Shown one piece after another: positions 1 through 6,678 of a stretch of DNA of 21,563 nucleotides; positions within the stretch are counted from its first letter, which is position 1, and the number at the start of each line of letters is the position of its first letter. The translations under genes were made by a program, and so were the position numbers. The stretch is from JAVBKU01 sp031553875 (GTDB lineage: Bacteria > Bacteroidota > Bacteroidia > Bacteroidales > Rikenellaceae), in assembly GCA_031553875.1 (NCBI GenBank), contig JAVBKU010000019.1, positions 1-21,563 of the forward strand, written 5' to 3'. The notes below the pieces were generated by a model. The model did not search any database and was not told the DNA's origin. It worked only from the letters and a program-made list of their open reading frames with translations.

Positions 1-1
1 C

Positions 2-50
2 TCATCCGGGCGGCTCGGCCTTCGGCCGACCCCCGTAGCCGCCCGGATGA
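2..50. terminator. Nested hairpin, probable terminator of an off-window gene
   Basis: A perfect 14-bp inverted repeat (TCATCCGGGCGGCT at 2-15, its complement at 37-50) encloses a second 5-bp stem (CGGCC, loop TTC, GGCCG at 16-28). It is followed on the + strand by AGGTATTTTC, a weak T-rich stretch. It most likely ends the transcript of a gene to the left of the window. Without that gene the direction is unknown. Confidence 0.5.
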
Positions 51-113
51 AGGTATTTTCGGCACAAACGGCGTATGTAATTTAGAACGTCACCCATATT
101 TCACGGTAAGATT

Positions 114-1106
114 ATGAACAACGAGAAAAGTTTCAAGGGCCACGTGGCGGTGTTAAGCGCCAACCTTATCTTCGGACTGAACACACCCATAAGCAAGACC
201 ATCCTTGGCGACGGTCTCCTCAGCCCCTACGCCCTAACATGGATGCGTATGCTGGGCGCGGCCGTGGCTTTCTGGTTGATATCGCCGTTCGCGGCGAGGG
301 AGAAGGTGTCATTGAAGGACCTTGGTCTGCTGTTACTCGCCTCGCTGCTCGGGGTACAGCTCAACCAGATACCCTTCCTTATCGGCCTCTCGATGACTTC
401 GCCGGTGGATGCTTCGATTATCGTCACCCTCGTGCCTATAATGACCATGGTTTTCGCAGCCCTGAGCCTCAAGGAGCCGATCACATGGACCAAAGGCATG
501 GGGGTATTCGTGGGCGCGAGCGGGGCATGGCTGCTGATCATGTCCAACCACAGCGGCGTGAGCGCCGAGGGCAGCATGATCGGTAACAGCATTTGCCTTA
601 TCTCGGTGCTGAGTTTCTCGCTCTACCTGACCCTGTTCAAGAAGCTTATTGATCGCTACCACTCGGTGACGCTTATGAAGTGGATGTTCCTCTTCGCCGC
701 CGTTTGTTGCAGCCCGCTGTGCTATCCCGATGCGGCGGCGGCCGACTACGCCTCCTTCACCTGGGATGTATACGCCAGGATCGGGTACGTGGTACTCGGG
801 GCGACGTTCATAACCTACCTTCTGATACCTCTCGGGCAGAAGTTACTGAGGCCTACGCTGGTGAGTATGTATAACTATGTACAGCCGGTGGTCACATCGC
901 TTGCGGCCGTGGCCATGGGCATCGGAACGTTCGGGCTCGACAAGGGCCTGGCGGCGGGGTTAGTCTTCGCAGGGGTATATATCGTGACCCGCAGTAAGTC
1001 GAGGGCGCAGGTACTGGCGGAGAAAGCCAAAACCGAAGCGAAAACTGAAGCGGAGAAGCCGGACGACACACCTCCTCCTCCCGGCGGCGACACATATCAC
1101 ATCTGA
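114..1106 (+). CDS. DMT-superfamily permease with two EamA domains
   Basis: Predicted inner-membrane transporter of the drug/metabolite (EamA) superfamily; exporters of amino acids or small metabolites are common in the family, but the substrate cannot be read from sequence. At 330 aa it has about ten hydrophobic segments in two EamA repeats (roughly residues 10-145 and 155-295). The first repeat carries the typical N-terminal pattern NLIFGLNTPISK and the later motif SLKEPITWTK. After the last membrane helix, residue 297 onward is an unusual hydrophilic tail rich in Lys/Glu/Ala that ends in a run of four prolines; it is probably cytoplasmic. The ATG at 114 fits the hydrophobic N-terminus. A near-match to the Bacteroidetes -7 box, TAATTTAG, lies at 78-85. 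metY follows after 124 bp with its own -7-like element, so the two genes need not be co-transcribed. Confidence 0.88.
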   Translation: MNNEKSFKGHVAVLSANLIFGLNTPISKTILGDGLLSPYALTWMRMLGAAVAFWLISPFAAREKVSLKDLGLLLLASLLGVQLNQIPFLIGLSMTSPVDASIIVTLVPIMTMVFAALSLKEPITWTKGMGVFVGASGAWLLIMSNHSGVSAEGSMIGNSICLISVLSFSLYLTLFKKLIDRYHSVTLMKWMFLFAAVCCSPLCYPDAAAADYASFTWDVYARIGYVVLGATFITYLLIPLGQKLLRPTLVSMYNYVQPVVTSLAAVAMGIGTFGLDKGLAAGLVFAGVYIVTRSKSRAQVLAEKAKTEAKTEAEKPDDTPPPPGGDTYHI

Positions 1107-1151
1107 CGTCTCATCCCCAGGTTGGCAAGGGTGATTTTTCATAAAAAACAT

Positions 1152-1159
1152 TACCTTTG
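1152..1159 (+). promoter_or_regulatory. Probable -7 box of the metY promoter
   Basis: TACCTTTG matches the Bacteroidetes -7 consensus TAnnTTTG exactly and is identical to the box in front of the tRNA-Leu gene in this window. No well-spaced TTTG -33 box is present; TTGG at 1122-1125 is 26 bp away, longer than usual. The implied leader before the metY start would be about 65 nt. Confidence 0.5.
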
Positions 1160-1230
1160 CCGGAGTACTAAAAAAGATAACCCGAAATCCGCGCGGCCAT
1201 GCGCCTGCGGCCACAAAATAGAATAAACCC

Positions 1231-2511
1231 ATGTCAAAGAATTTCAAACCCGAGACCCTCTGCGTGCAGGCGGGTTGGGAGCCCAAGAACGGCGAGCCCC
1301 GCGTGTTGCCTATATACCAGAGCACCACCTTCAAATACGAATCGAGCGAGCAGATGGCCCGCCTCTTCGACCTCGCCGAGGCCGGATACTTCTATACGCG
1401 CCTCCAGAATCCCACCAACGATGCCGTGGCGGCTAAGATAGCAGCGTTAGAGGGTGGCGTGGCAGGCATGCTCACCTCTTCGGGGCAGGCGGCTTCGTTC
1501 TACTCGATCTTCAATATCTGCTCCTCTGGCGATCACTTCGTGAGCTCGTCGACTATATACGGCGGCACGTACAACCTCTTCGCAGTGACGATGAAGAAGC
1601 TGGGTATCGAGGTAACGTTCGTTGACCCGGACGCTCCCGCGGCTGAGATAATCAAGGCTTTCAAGCCCAATACCAAGGCCCTTTTCGGCGAGACCATTGC
1701 CAACCCGGGTCTCAATGTACTCGACATCGAGAAGATGGCCGGTATCGCCCATTCGCAGGGTGTGCCCCTTATTATCGACAACACGTTCGCCACGCCCATC
1801 AACTGCCGCCCGTTCGAGTGGGGCGCCGACATCGTGATCCACTCCACGACCAAGTACATGGACGGCCACGCCACCAGCGTAGGTGGGGTTATCGTCGATA
1901 GCGGCAACTTCGACTGGACGGCCTACGGTGACAAGTTCGCCGGCCTCGTGGAGCCGGACCCCTCATACCACAACCTCTCCTACACGGGAGCGTTCGGCAA
2001 GGGGGCCTACATCACCAAGGCCACGGCACAGCTGATGCGCGACCTGGGCTCCATTCCCTCGCCGCACAACGCCTTCCTACTCAATATCGGTCTGGAGACC
2101 CTTCACCTGCGTGTGGCCCGCCACTGCGAGAATGCGCAGAAGGTGGCCGAATTCCTGAAGGCAAACCCCAAGGTGGCCTGGGTGAAATTCTGTGGCCTCA
2201 AGGGCGACAAATACTACGAGCTGGGGCAGAAATATTTCCCCAAGGGATCGTGCGGCGTCATAACCTTCGGCCTTAAAAGCGGCCGCGAAGGGGCGACCAA
2301 ATTCATGGATAGCCTGCGCCTGGCAGCCATCGTGACGCACGTGGCCGATGCACGCACATGCGTCCTCCACCCCGCCAGCACCACCCACCGCCAGCTCTCC
2401 GACAAACAGCTGTTAGAGGCGGGCGTACAGCCCGACCTTATCCGCCTGTCGGTAGGCATCGAGGACGCTGGCGACATCATCGCCGACCTCACACAGGCGC
2501 TGGAGAAGTAG
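1231..2511 (+). CDS. metY: O-acetylhomoserine sulfhydrylase (PLP-dependent)
   Basis: Cytoplasmic enzyme of the Cys/Met metabolism PLP-dependent family that makes homocysteine from O-acetylhomoserine and sulfide (direct sulfhydrylation in methionine synthesis). At 426 aa it has the usual MetY length. The N-terminus (FKPETLCVQAGWEP) is typical of the O-acetylhomoserine branch. SSGQAA (83-88) binds the cofactor phosphate, IIDNTFATP contains the PLP-ring Asp183, and the Schiff-base lysine is Lys208 in HSTTKYMDGH. The C-terminal part carries HPASTTHRQL and the SVGIEDAGDIIADL motif common to the family. The ATG at 1231 is preceded by A-rich sequence and no Shine-Dalgarno motif. A cysteine synthase or cystathionine gamma-synthase role is less likely because of the length and the insert after the active-site Lys. 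No SAM-type riboswitch was recognised in the leader. Confidence 0.93.
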   Translation: MSKNFKPETLCVQAGWEPKNGEPRVLPIYQSTTFKYESSEQMARLFDLAEAGYFYTRLQNPTNDAVAAKIAALEGGVAGMLTSSGQAASFYSIFNICSSGDHFVSSSTIYGGTYNLFAVTMKKLGIEVTFVDPDAPAAEIIKAFKPNTKALFGETIANPGLNVLDIEKMAGIAHSQGVPLIIDNTFATPINCRPFEWGADIVIHSTTKYMDGHATSVGGVIVDSGNFDWTAYGDKFAGLVEPDPSYHNLSYTGAFGKGAYITKATAQLMRDLGSIPSPHNAFLLNIGLETLHLRVARHCENAQKVAEFLKANPKVAWVKFCGLKGDKYYELGQKYFPKGSCGVITFGLKSGREGATKFMDSLRLAAIVTHVADARTCVLHPASTTHRQLSDKQLLEAGVQPDLIRLSVGIEDAGDIIADLTQALEK

Positions 2512-2532
2512 CAGTAACAATACCTTTTATAG

Positions 2533-2568
2533 AATGCGCCCTTGTTGCAGCTGCAACAAGGGCGTATT
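2533..2568. terminator. Bidirectional terminator between metY and clpX
   Basis: A perfect 28-bp palindrome (half-site CGCCCTTGTTGCAG, 2537-2564) is extended by AAT/ATT pairing across a G.T wobble. A/T-rich sequence flanks both sides. It sits between two convergent genes, 22 bp after the metY stop and about 35 bp from the clpX stop, which fits a shared terminator for both strands. Confidence 0.8.
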
Positions 2569-2602
2569 AATTTCCATTATTATATCCGTGTGTCGGCAGA
2601 CA

Positions 2603-3862
2603 CTACGCCGTCTTCGACAAATTGGCCTTTTCGACCTTTTCACGGGCGTAATCTTTTGTGACGCGGAAAGCCTGGGTGTCGACCCTTCCGGGCATTTCGA
2701 ACATGGCGTCGATCATTATCGACTCGCATATCGAGCGCAGTCCCCTCGCCCCGAGCTTGAACTCTATGGCCTTGTCGACGATATAATCCAGCGCCTCGTC
2801 GTCAAAGCTCAGCTCTATGCCGTCCAAGGCGAACATCTGCACGTACTGCCTTACGATGGAATTCTTCGGCTCGGTGAGTATCGAGCGCAGGGCGGCCCGA
2901 TCGAGCGGCTCGAGATAGGTCAATACCGGCAGGCGGCCGATAAGCTCGGGGATGAGGCCGAACGACTTGAGATCCTGCGGCATCACATACTGCATGATAT
3001 TGTCCGAGGATACCTTCTCCTTTTTTATCTGTCCGTAGCCCACGGCGCGCACGTTGAGCCTCTGGGAAATTTTCTTCTCGATACCGTCGAACGCCCCGCC
3101 GCAGATGAAGAGTATATTGGCCGTGTTGACCTGGATGAACTTCTGCTCGGGGTGCTTGCGCCCTCCCTGGGGAGGCACGTTAACCACAGCGCCCTCCAAT
3201 ATCTTGAGCAGGGCCTGCTGTACCCCCTCGCCCGACACATCGCGGGTGATAGAGGGATTGTCGCCCTTGCGGGCTATCTTGTCGATCTCGTCGATGAACA
3301 CTATACCCCTCTCGGCCAGGGCCACGTCGTAGTCGGCCACCTGCAGCAGGCGCGAGAGGATACCCTCCACGTCCTCTCCCACATAACCGGCCTCGGTGAG
3401 CGCCGTGGCGTCGACAATGGTGAACGGCACCTTAAGCAACTTGGCGATAGTGCGGGCCAGCAGGGTCTTACCCGTACCGGTCTGCCCCACCATGATGATA
3501 TTGGACTTGTCAATTTCCACACCGCTGTCGCCGTTAGATTCGCCGTGCATAAGCCTCTTGTAGTGGTTGTACACGGCCACCGACATATACTTCTTGGCCG
3601 TCTCCTGCCCTATCACGTACTGATCGAGAAAAGCCTTGATCTCCGCGGGTTTGAGCAGTTCCTCCATACGTATGGGCTTGGCCTTGCGCTTTGCGCCGCC
3701 CTCGCCGTTCTCGCTCTCGCGAAGGATGTTGTAGCCGTGCTCTATGCACCCGCCGCAGATGAACGAGCCGTCGGAGCCGGAGAAGAGTATCCCCGCCTCG
3801 TGGCGTTCCATTCCGCAGAACGAACAACAATCCTGATTCGAATCGTTATCTCTGTTATCCAT
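2603..3862 (-). CDS. clpX: ClpX, ATP-dependent unfoldase subunit of ClpXP protease
   Basis: AAA+ hexameric unfoldase that recognises substrates and feeds them to ClpP. Numbering uses the chosen start at 3862 (419 aa). The N-terminal zinc-binding domain has Cys13, Cys16, Cys36 and Cys39 (CX2C-X19-CX2C). Walker A is GQTGTGKT (126-133), the pore loop is GYVG (159-162), Walker B is VFIDEID with Asp191-Glu192, the RKH loop is at 235-237, and the sensor-2 region is GARGLR (371-376). The ClpP-docking tripeptide, IGF in E. coli, appears to be VGY (274-276). An upstream ATG at 3892 would add ten residues (MCGAGQISLV) not typical of ClpX, whereas MDNRDND begins directly before the zinc finger. It lies about 100 bp downstream of clpP on the same strand, completing the order tig-clpP-clpX. 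Confidence 0.96.
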   Translation of the reverse strand: MDNRDNDSNQDCCSFCGMERHEAGILFSGSDGSFICGGCIEHGYNILRESENGEGGAKRKAKPIRMEELLKPAEIKAFLDQYVIGQETAKKYMSVAVYNHYKRLMHGESNGDSGVEIDKSNIIMVGQTGTGKTLLARTIAKLLKVPFTIVDATALTEAGYVGEDVEGILSRLLQVADYDVALAERGIVFIDEIDKIARKGDNPSITRDVSGEGVQQALLKILEGAVVNVPPQGGRKHPEQKFIQVNTANILFICGGAFDGIEKKISQRLNVRAVGYGQIKKEKVSSDNIMQYVMPQDLKSFGLIPELIGRLPVLTYLEPLDRAALRSILTEPKNSIVRQYVQMFALDGIELSFDDEALDYIVDKAIEFKLGARGLRSICESIMIDAMFEMPGRVDTQAFRVTKDYAREKVEKANLSKTA

Positions 3863-3961
3863 AACCAAAGATATTTGTCCCGCGCCGCACAAGCGGCGGC
3901 AACGGTCGGTTAATCATTAAAATTCCGGCGCATCTACTTAGACGTCACTCGTACTGCGAGC

Positions 3962-4642
3962 CTACTTCGCCCGCTCCCTGCGCGATAGCACCTCGTCGAT
4001 AAGGCCATACTCCTTGGCCTCGGAGGAGGTCATCCAGTAGTCGCGGTCGGCGTCAGCCTCTATCCTCTTGTACTTCTGCCCTGAGTGGAGCGAGAGTATA
4101 TCGTAAAGCTCCTTCTTGGTCTGGAGAATCTGCTTGGCCGTGATCTCGATATCCGAGGCCTGGCCCTGCACTCCGCCAAGGGGCTGGTGTATCATCACCC
4201 TCGCGTGGGGCAACGCCGAACGCTTGCCGGCAGCTCCCGCCGTGAGCAGCACCGCGCCCATACTGGCTGCGAGGCCCGTGCATATCGTGGCCACGTCGCA
4301 ACTCACGAGCTGCATCGTGTCGTAAATACCCAGTCCCGCCGATACCGAGCCGCCGGGAGAGTTGATATATATCTGCACGTCCTTGTCCGGCTCCACAGAT
4401 TCCAGAAACAGGAGCTGGGCCTGTATGATATTGGCCGCGTCGTCGCAGATGGGCACGCCCATGAAGATTATCCTGTCCATCATCAGGCGCGAGAAGACGT
4501 CCATGGTGGCCACGTTCATCTGCCTCTCCTCGATGATGGTCGGCGAGATATATCCCGCGCTCATGGAGGTGTGGTTGTGCAGTTTCAGCGAGCTGATGCC
4601 CATGTGCCTCAAGGCGTAACGCTCGAATTCGCTCTTTCCCAT
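3962..4642 (-). CDS. clpP: ClpP, proteolytic subunit of Clp protease
   Basis: Serine peptidase that forms the tetradecameric chamber of ClpXP. The 226-aa product carries the complete catalytic triad: Ser127 in GLAASMGA, His152 in VMIHQP and Asp201 in DADRDYW. The oxyanion-region motif NSPGGSVSAG lies at about 94-103. The first ~30 residues before the conserved core look like a short propeptide or N-terminal extension, as in other Bacteroidales ClpP. The start at 4642 gives MGKSEFERYA; an internal Met14 (MGISSLK) or Met27 (MSAGYISP) cannot be excluded. A hairpin and a possible promoter separate it from tig, so clpP-clpX may be transcribed apart from tig. Confidence 0.96.
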   Translation of the reverse strand: MGKSEFERYALRHMGISSLKLHNHTSMSAGYISPTIIEERQMNVATMDVFSRLMMDRIIFMGVPICDDAANIIQAQLLFLESVEPDKDVQIYINSPGGSVSAGLGIYDTMQLVSCDVATICTGLAASMGAVLLTAGAAGKRSALPHARVMIHQPLGGVQGQASDIEITAKQILQTKKELYDILSLHSGQKYKRIEADADRDYWMTSSEAKEYGLIDEVLSRRERAK

Positions 4643-4663
4643 ATTGTATGATCGTTTATTTTA

Positions 4664-4698
4664 AAAACGTACTATCGACTCGCTTAGTATATGACAAA
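4664..4698 (-). promoter_or_regulatory. Possible clpP promoter
   Basis: Read on the - strand, TTTG (4695-4698) is followed after 23 bp by TACGTTTT (4664-4671), which differs from the -7 consensus TAnnTTTG only in the last base. The spacing is slightly longer than usual. The position, just after the tig-side hairpin and about 20 bp before clpP, is sensible. Confidence 0.35.
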
Positions 4699-4746
4699 AA
4701 TCCCGCCACAACACTTAGCCGCGCAGCCACGGCCCCTAAACAAAGG

Positions 4747-4784
4747 CTCCACGGGAACGCCTTCTTCCGGCCGGTCCCGTGGAG
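4747..4784 (-). terminator. Hairpin between tig and clpP, likely tig terminator
   Basis: A perfect 10-bp inverted repeat (CTCCACGGGA at 4747-4756, TCCCGTGGAG at 4775-4784) has an 18-nt loop. On the - strand it is followed by CCTTTGTTTAG, a loose T-rich tract. It could end the tig transcript or act as an attenuator that lowers read-through into clpP-clpX. Confidence 0.55.
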
Positions 4785-4812
4785 TCAAAGATAATAAAAT
4801 CCCGGCCGCAGA

Positions 4813-6138
4813 CTATAACTTCTCAGCCAGCTTGCCGAATTCTTCCACCGATACGGCCTTTTCGCTCACGCCGACCATGGGGGCGAGGGCTTCGACCACC
4901 TTGGCTTCATAGAGCTTTTCGTAGATCTTATTGGCCTCTTCCTTGTTGCCGAGGATCGACTTGGCGTAGTTCTCTAACATATCGTCGGCCACGTTGCCCA
5001 TACCGTAGTATGCAAACTGCATGGCGGCCATAGCCTTGGCTTCGGCGAGGATATCCTCGTCAGTAGCCTTGATATCGAGAGTCGTGATATAGTGCTTCTT
5101 GATAAGGTTCCAGGCCATCATGTCGACGAACTGGTCGAAGTCCTTCTCGATCTCTTCCATTGAGAACTTGCCTTCGTTGATGGCGAACAGCCACCTCTTA
5201 AGGAAGTCCTTGGGCATATCGAGCTTCGCCTTGTCCATCAGCATTTTGCGCATCTGGAGCGAGAACATATAATCCACTTCGCGCGAAAGATCCTTAGATA
5301 TCTGGGCGTCGAAATACTCCTTCATCTGGGCTTCGCTGGTTACCGTTCCGTCGGGGAAAGCCATCTTGAAGAACTCCGCGTTGATCTCGGGTTCGGCGAA
5401 CTTGCGTATCTTGGTGATGGTAAGGGTAAATTCGGGGTTGATAGCGTCGAGCTCGTCTTCCTTCATCTGGAGGATCGCAGCCCTCTGCGACGGAGTTTTG
5501 TACAGTTCGTTCACATTGACCTGCATTACGTCGCCCACCTTCTTGCCGATAAAGGGCTTGCGCTCCTTGTCGTCCATGCCGATGAGGCCCACGTAGGCGT
5601 CCTCTATCTTCATCTCCTCCTGATCGAGGGTCACGCTCAGGGCTTCGTCTTTCTCCACAGTTTCCACGTCTACCAGACGGCCGAAGCGGCGTGTGAAGTT
5701 CTCGCGGTAACCCTGGCGCATCTTGTCGTCGATCTTGATGGTGTACTTGGTCACCTTGTCCTTAGCCGACAGCTCGATGTCCACCTTGGGGGCCTCGGCC
5801 AGCTCGAACACGAATTCGAAATCGGTGCTGTTATCGAAGTCGAGGTCGCCCTGCTGTTCGCTGGGGATAATGTCGCCTATATATTCGATCTTATTTTTGT
5901 CGGCATATTCGAAGCACTCGCGGCTTGCCAGGCGGTAAGCCTCTTCGGCCACCGTACCCTTGCGGTACATCTTGTTTATCACGCCCATGGGCACCATGCC
6001 GGGACGGAAGCCGGGGATATTGGCCTTACGCTTGTACTCGCGCAGCTTCTTGTCAACCGCTTCGTTGTAGTCAGCCTCGCCTATGGTCACCTTGAGGACG
6101 ATGGTCTTGTCTTTGAGATTTTCCCTTACAATGTTCAT
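4813..6138 (-). CDS. tig: Trigger factor, ribosome-associated chaperone
   Basis: Ribosome-bound folding chaperone that meets nascent chains at the exit tunnel. The 441-aa product has an N-terminal ribosome-binding domain with the signature loop GFRPGMVP (43-50). A diverged FKBP-like segment follows (about 150-235), then a helical C-terminal domain (about 250-441). The FKBP-like part keeps a recognisable fold pattern (GMDDKERKPFIGKKVGD) but looks degenerate for prolyl isomerase activity, as I would expect in Bacteroidetes. The start at 6138 gives MNIVRENLKDKTIVLKV, the usual N-terminus. It is the first gene of the tig-clpP-clpX group and begins about 30 bp after the tRNA-Leu terminator. Confidence 0.93.
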   Translation of the reverse strand: MNIVRENLKDKTIVLKVTIGEADYNEAVDKKLREYKRKANIPGFRPGMVPMGVINKMYRKGTVAEEAYRLASRECFEYADKNKIEYIGDIIPSEQQGDLDFDNSTDFEFVFELAEAPKVDIELSAKDKVTKYTIKIDDKMRQGYRENFTRRFGRLVDVETVEKDEALSVTLDQEEMKIEDAYVGLIGMDDKERKPFIGKKVGDVMQVNVNELYKTPSQRAAILQMKEDELDAINPEFTLTITKIRKFAEPEINAEFFKMAFPDGTVTSEAQMKEYFDAQISKDLSREVDYMFSLQMRKMLMDKAKLDMPKDFLKRWLFAINEGKFSMEEIEKDFDQFVDMMAWNLIKKHYITTLDIKATDEDILAEAKAMAAMQFAYYGMGNVADDMLENYAKSILGNKEEANKIYEKLYEAKVVEALAPMVGVSEKAVSVEEFGKLAEKL

Positions 6139-6167
6139 ATGATTATCGTCGATTAAATTTTGCTGTT

Positions 6168-6204
6168 AAAAAGGGCCGCCGTACAGGGGTGTGCCGGGCG
6201 GCCC
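6168..6204 (-). terminator. Rho-independent terminator of tRNA-Leu
   Basis: On the - strand an 8-bp stem (GGGCCGCC / GGCGGCCC at 6197-6204 and 6173-6180) with a 16-nt loop is followed immediately by TTTTT (6172-6168). It lies 12 bp past the tRNA 3' end, so it should end that transcript before tig. Confidence 0.8.
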
Positions 6205-6215
6205 GAAAATATCTG

Positions 6216-6297
6216 TGCGGATGAAGGGACTCGAACCCCCACGCCGTAAGGCACTAGATCCTAAGTCTAGCGCGGCTACCAATTACGCCACATCCGC
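6216..6297 (-). tRNA. tRNA-Leu (anticodon TAG)
   Basis: The 82-nt cloverleaf has acceptor arms GCGGATG (6297-6291) and CATCCGC (6223-6217) with discriminator A at 6216. The anticodon loop CTTAGGA is closed by CTAGA/TCTAG, giving anticodon TAG (6263-6261), which reads CUA leucine codons. The variable arm is long (stem GCC/GGC), as in class II leucine tRNAs. The T-arm contains GGTTCGAGTCC. CCA is not encoded; the next bases are CAG. Confidence 0.96.
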
Positions 6298-6308
6298 ATG
6301 CAGGGTTG

Positions 6309-6340
6309 CAAAGGTAAATTATTTTTTGTTCACGGGCAAA
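6309..6340 (-). promoter_or_regulatory. Promoter of tRNA-Leu
   Basis: On the - strand TTTG (6340-6337), a 20-bp spacer and TACCTTTG (6316-6309) match the Bacteroidetes sigma-70 consensus exactly. The -7 box ends 11 bp before the mature tRNA 5' end. Confidence 0.8.
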
Positions 6341-6383
6341 TTACGTGTACATTTTTGCGGCGCCCGTAAAACGGTGTAAACGA

Positions 6384-6416
6384 GCGCGGGCGGAACCGCT
6401 CTGGTTCCGCCCGCGC
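6384..6416. terminator. Strong GC-rich hairpin, possible rhamnosidase-side terminator
   Basis: A perfect 14-bp inverted repeat (GCGCGGGCGGAACC and its complement) has a 5-nt loop GCTCT. On the - strand it is followed by TCGTTTACACCGTTTTAC, a broken T-rich stretch. It lies between the end of the rhamnosidase gene and the tRNA-Leu promoter, so it plausibly insulates the tRNA from read-through. Confidence 0.6.
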
Positions 6417-6517
6417 AGGGTGTTGTAACATGGGCTCCCGGGACACTTATTCCCAATTGTCTCAACCGTTATGTTTTGAGTTTGGCATACGCCTATACAA
6501 TCAATATTAGCTTTCTT

Positions 6518-6667
6518 CCTACTTTTGGCATTGCCCCAAAAGTAGGCAAAAGGTCTAGCCGCGGCTTCTGCCGGGGTCTCTTCCGGGAGCTTCCCTCGTT
6601 ACACGATAACTGAGGGTGATCTCCCTCACGAGACCTATTTCCGGCAGAAACCCAAAGCGGCAGGCTA
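6518..6667. repeat. Composite palindromic element downstream of the rhamnosidase gene
   Basis: Two stem-loops lie side by side. The first is an 11-bp perfect hairpin (CCTACTTTTGG 6518-6528, CCAAAAGTAGG 6536-6546). The second is a long interrupted palindrome from TAGCC (6556-6560) to GGCTA (6663-6667). Nested pairs within it are TTCTGCCGG/CCGGCAGAA (6566-6574, 6641-6649), GGTCTC/GAGACC (6575-6580, 6630-6635), GGGAG/CTCCC (6585-6589, 6621-6625) and CCCTC/GAGGG (6593-6597, 6612-6616). It starts 11 bp past the rhamnosidase stop and would be in its 3' untranslated RNA. It could be a dispersed palindromic repeat, a relic of a small mobile element or a transcript-stabilising structure. No gene was found in 6298-6678; the rest of that stretch holds the tRNA promoter and the 6384 hairpin. 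Confidence 0.6.
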
Positions 6668-6678
6668 TTTTGCTGTTA

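Noticed and set aside
1107..1230. Possible riboswitch in the metY leader
   Set aside because: I looked for a SAM-type or similar structured leader because of the methionine role, but saw no matching stem arrangement.
3866..3873. Perfect -7 match TATCTTTG just before clpX
   Set aside because: It is only 3 bp upstream of the chosen start, leaving no leader, and there is no -33 box; probably chance, though a leaderless transcript cannot be excluded.
3863..3892. Earlier ATG for clpX
   Set aside because: It adds ten residues atypical of ClpX, while the later ATG starts right before the zinc-binding domain.
2534..3913. 459-codon open frame on the + strand opposite clpX
   Set aside because: It lies wholly over clpX, which has full domain motifs. 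The translation has no recognisable domain and is a product of GC-rich codon bias.
6191..6379. 62-codon + strand frame over the tRNA-Leu gene
   Set aside because: It overlaps a complete tRNA, its promoter and terminator on the other strand and has no coding features.
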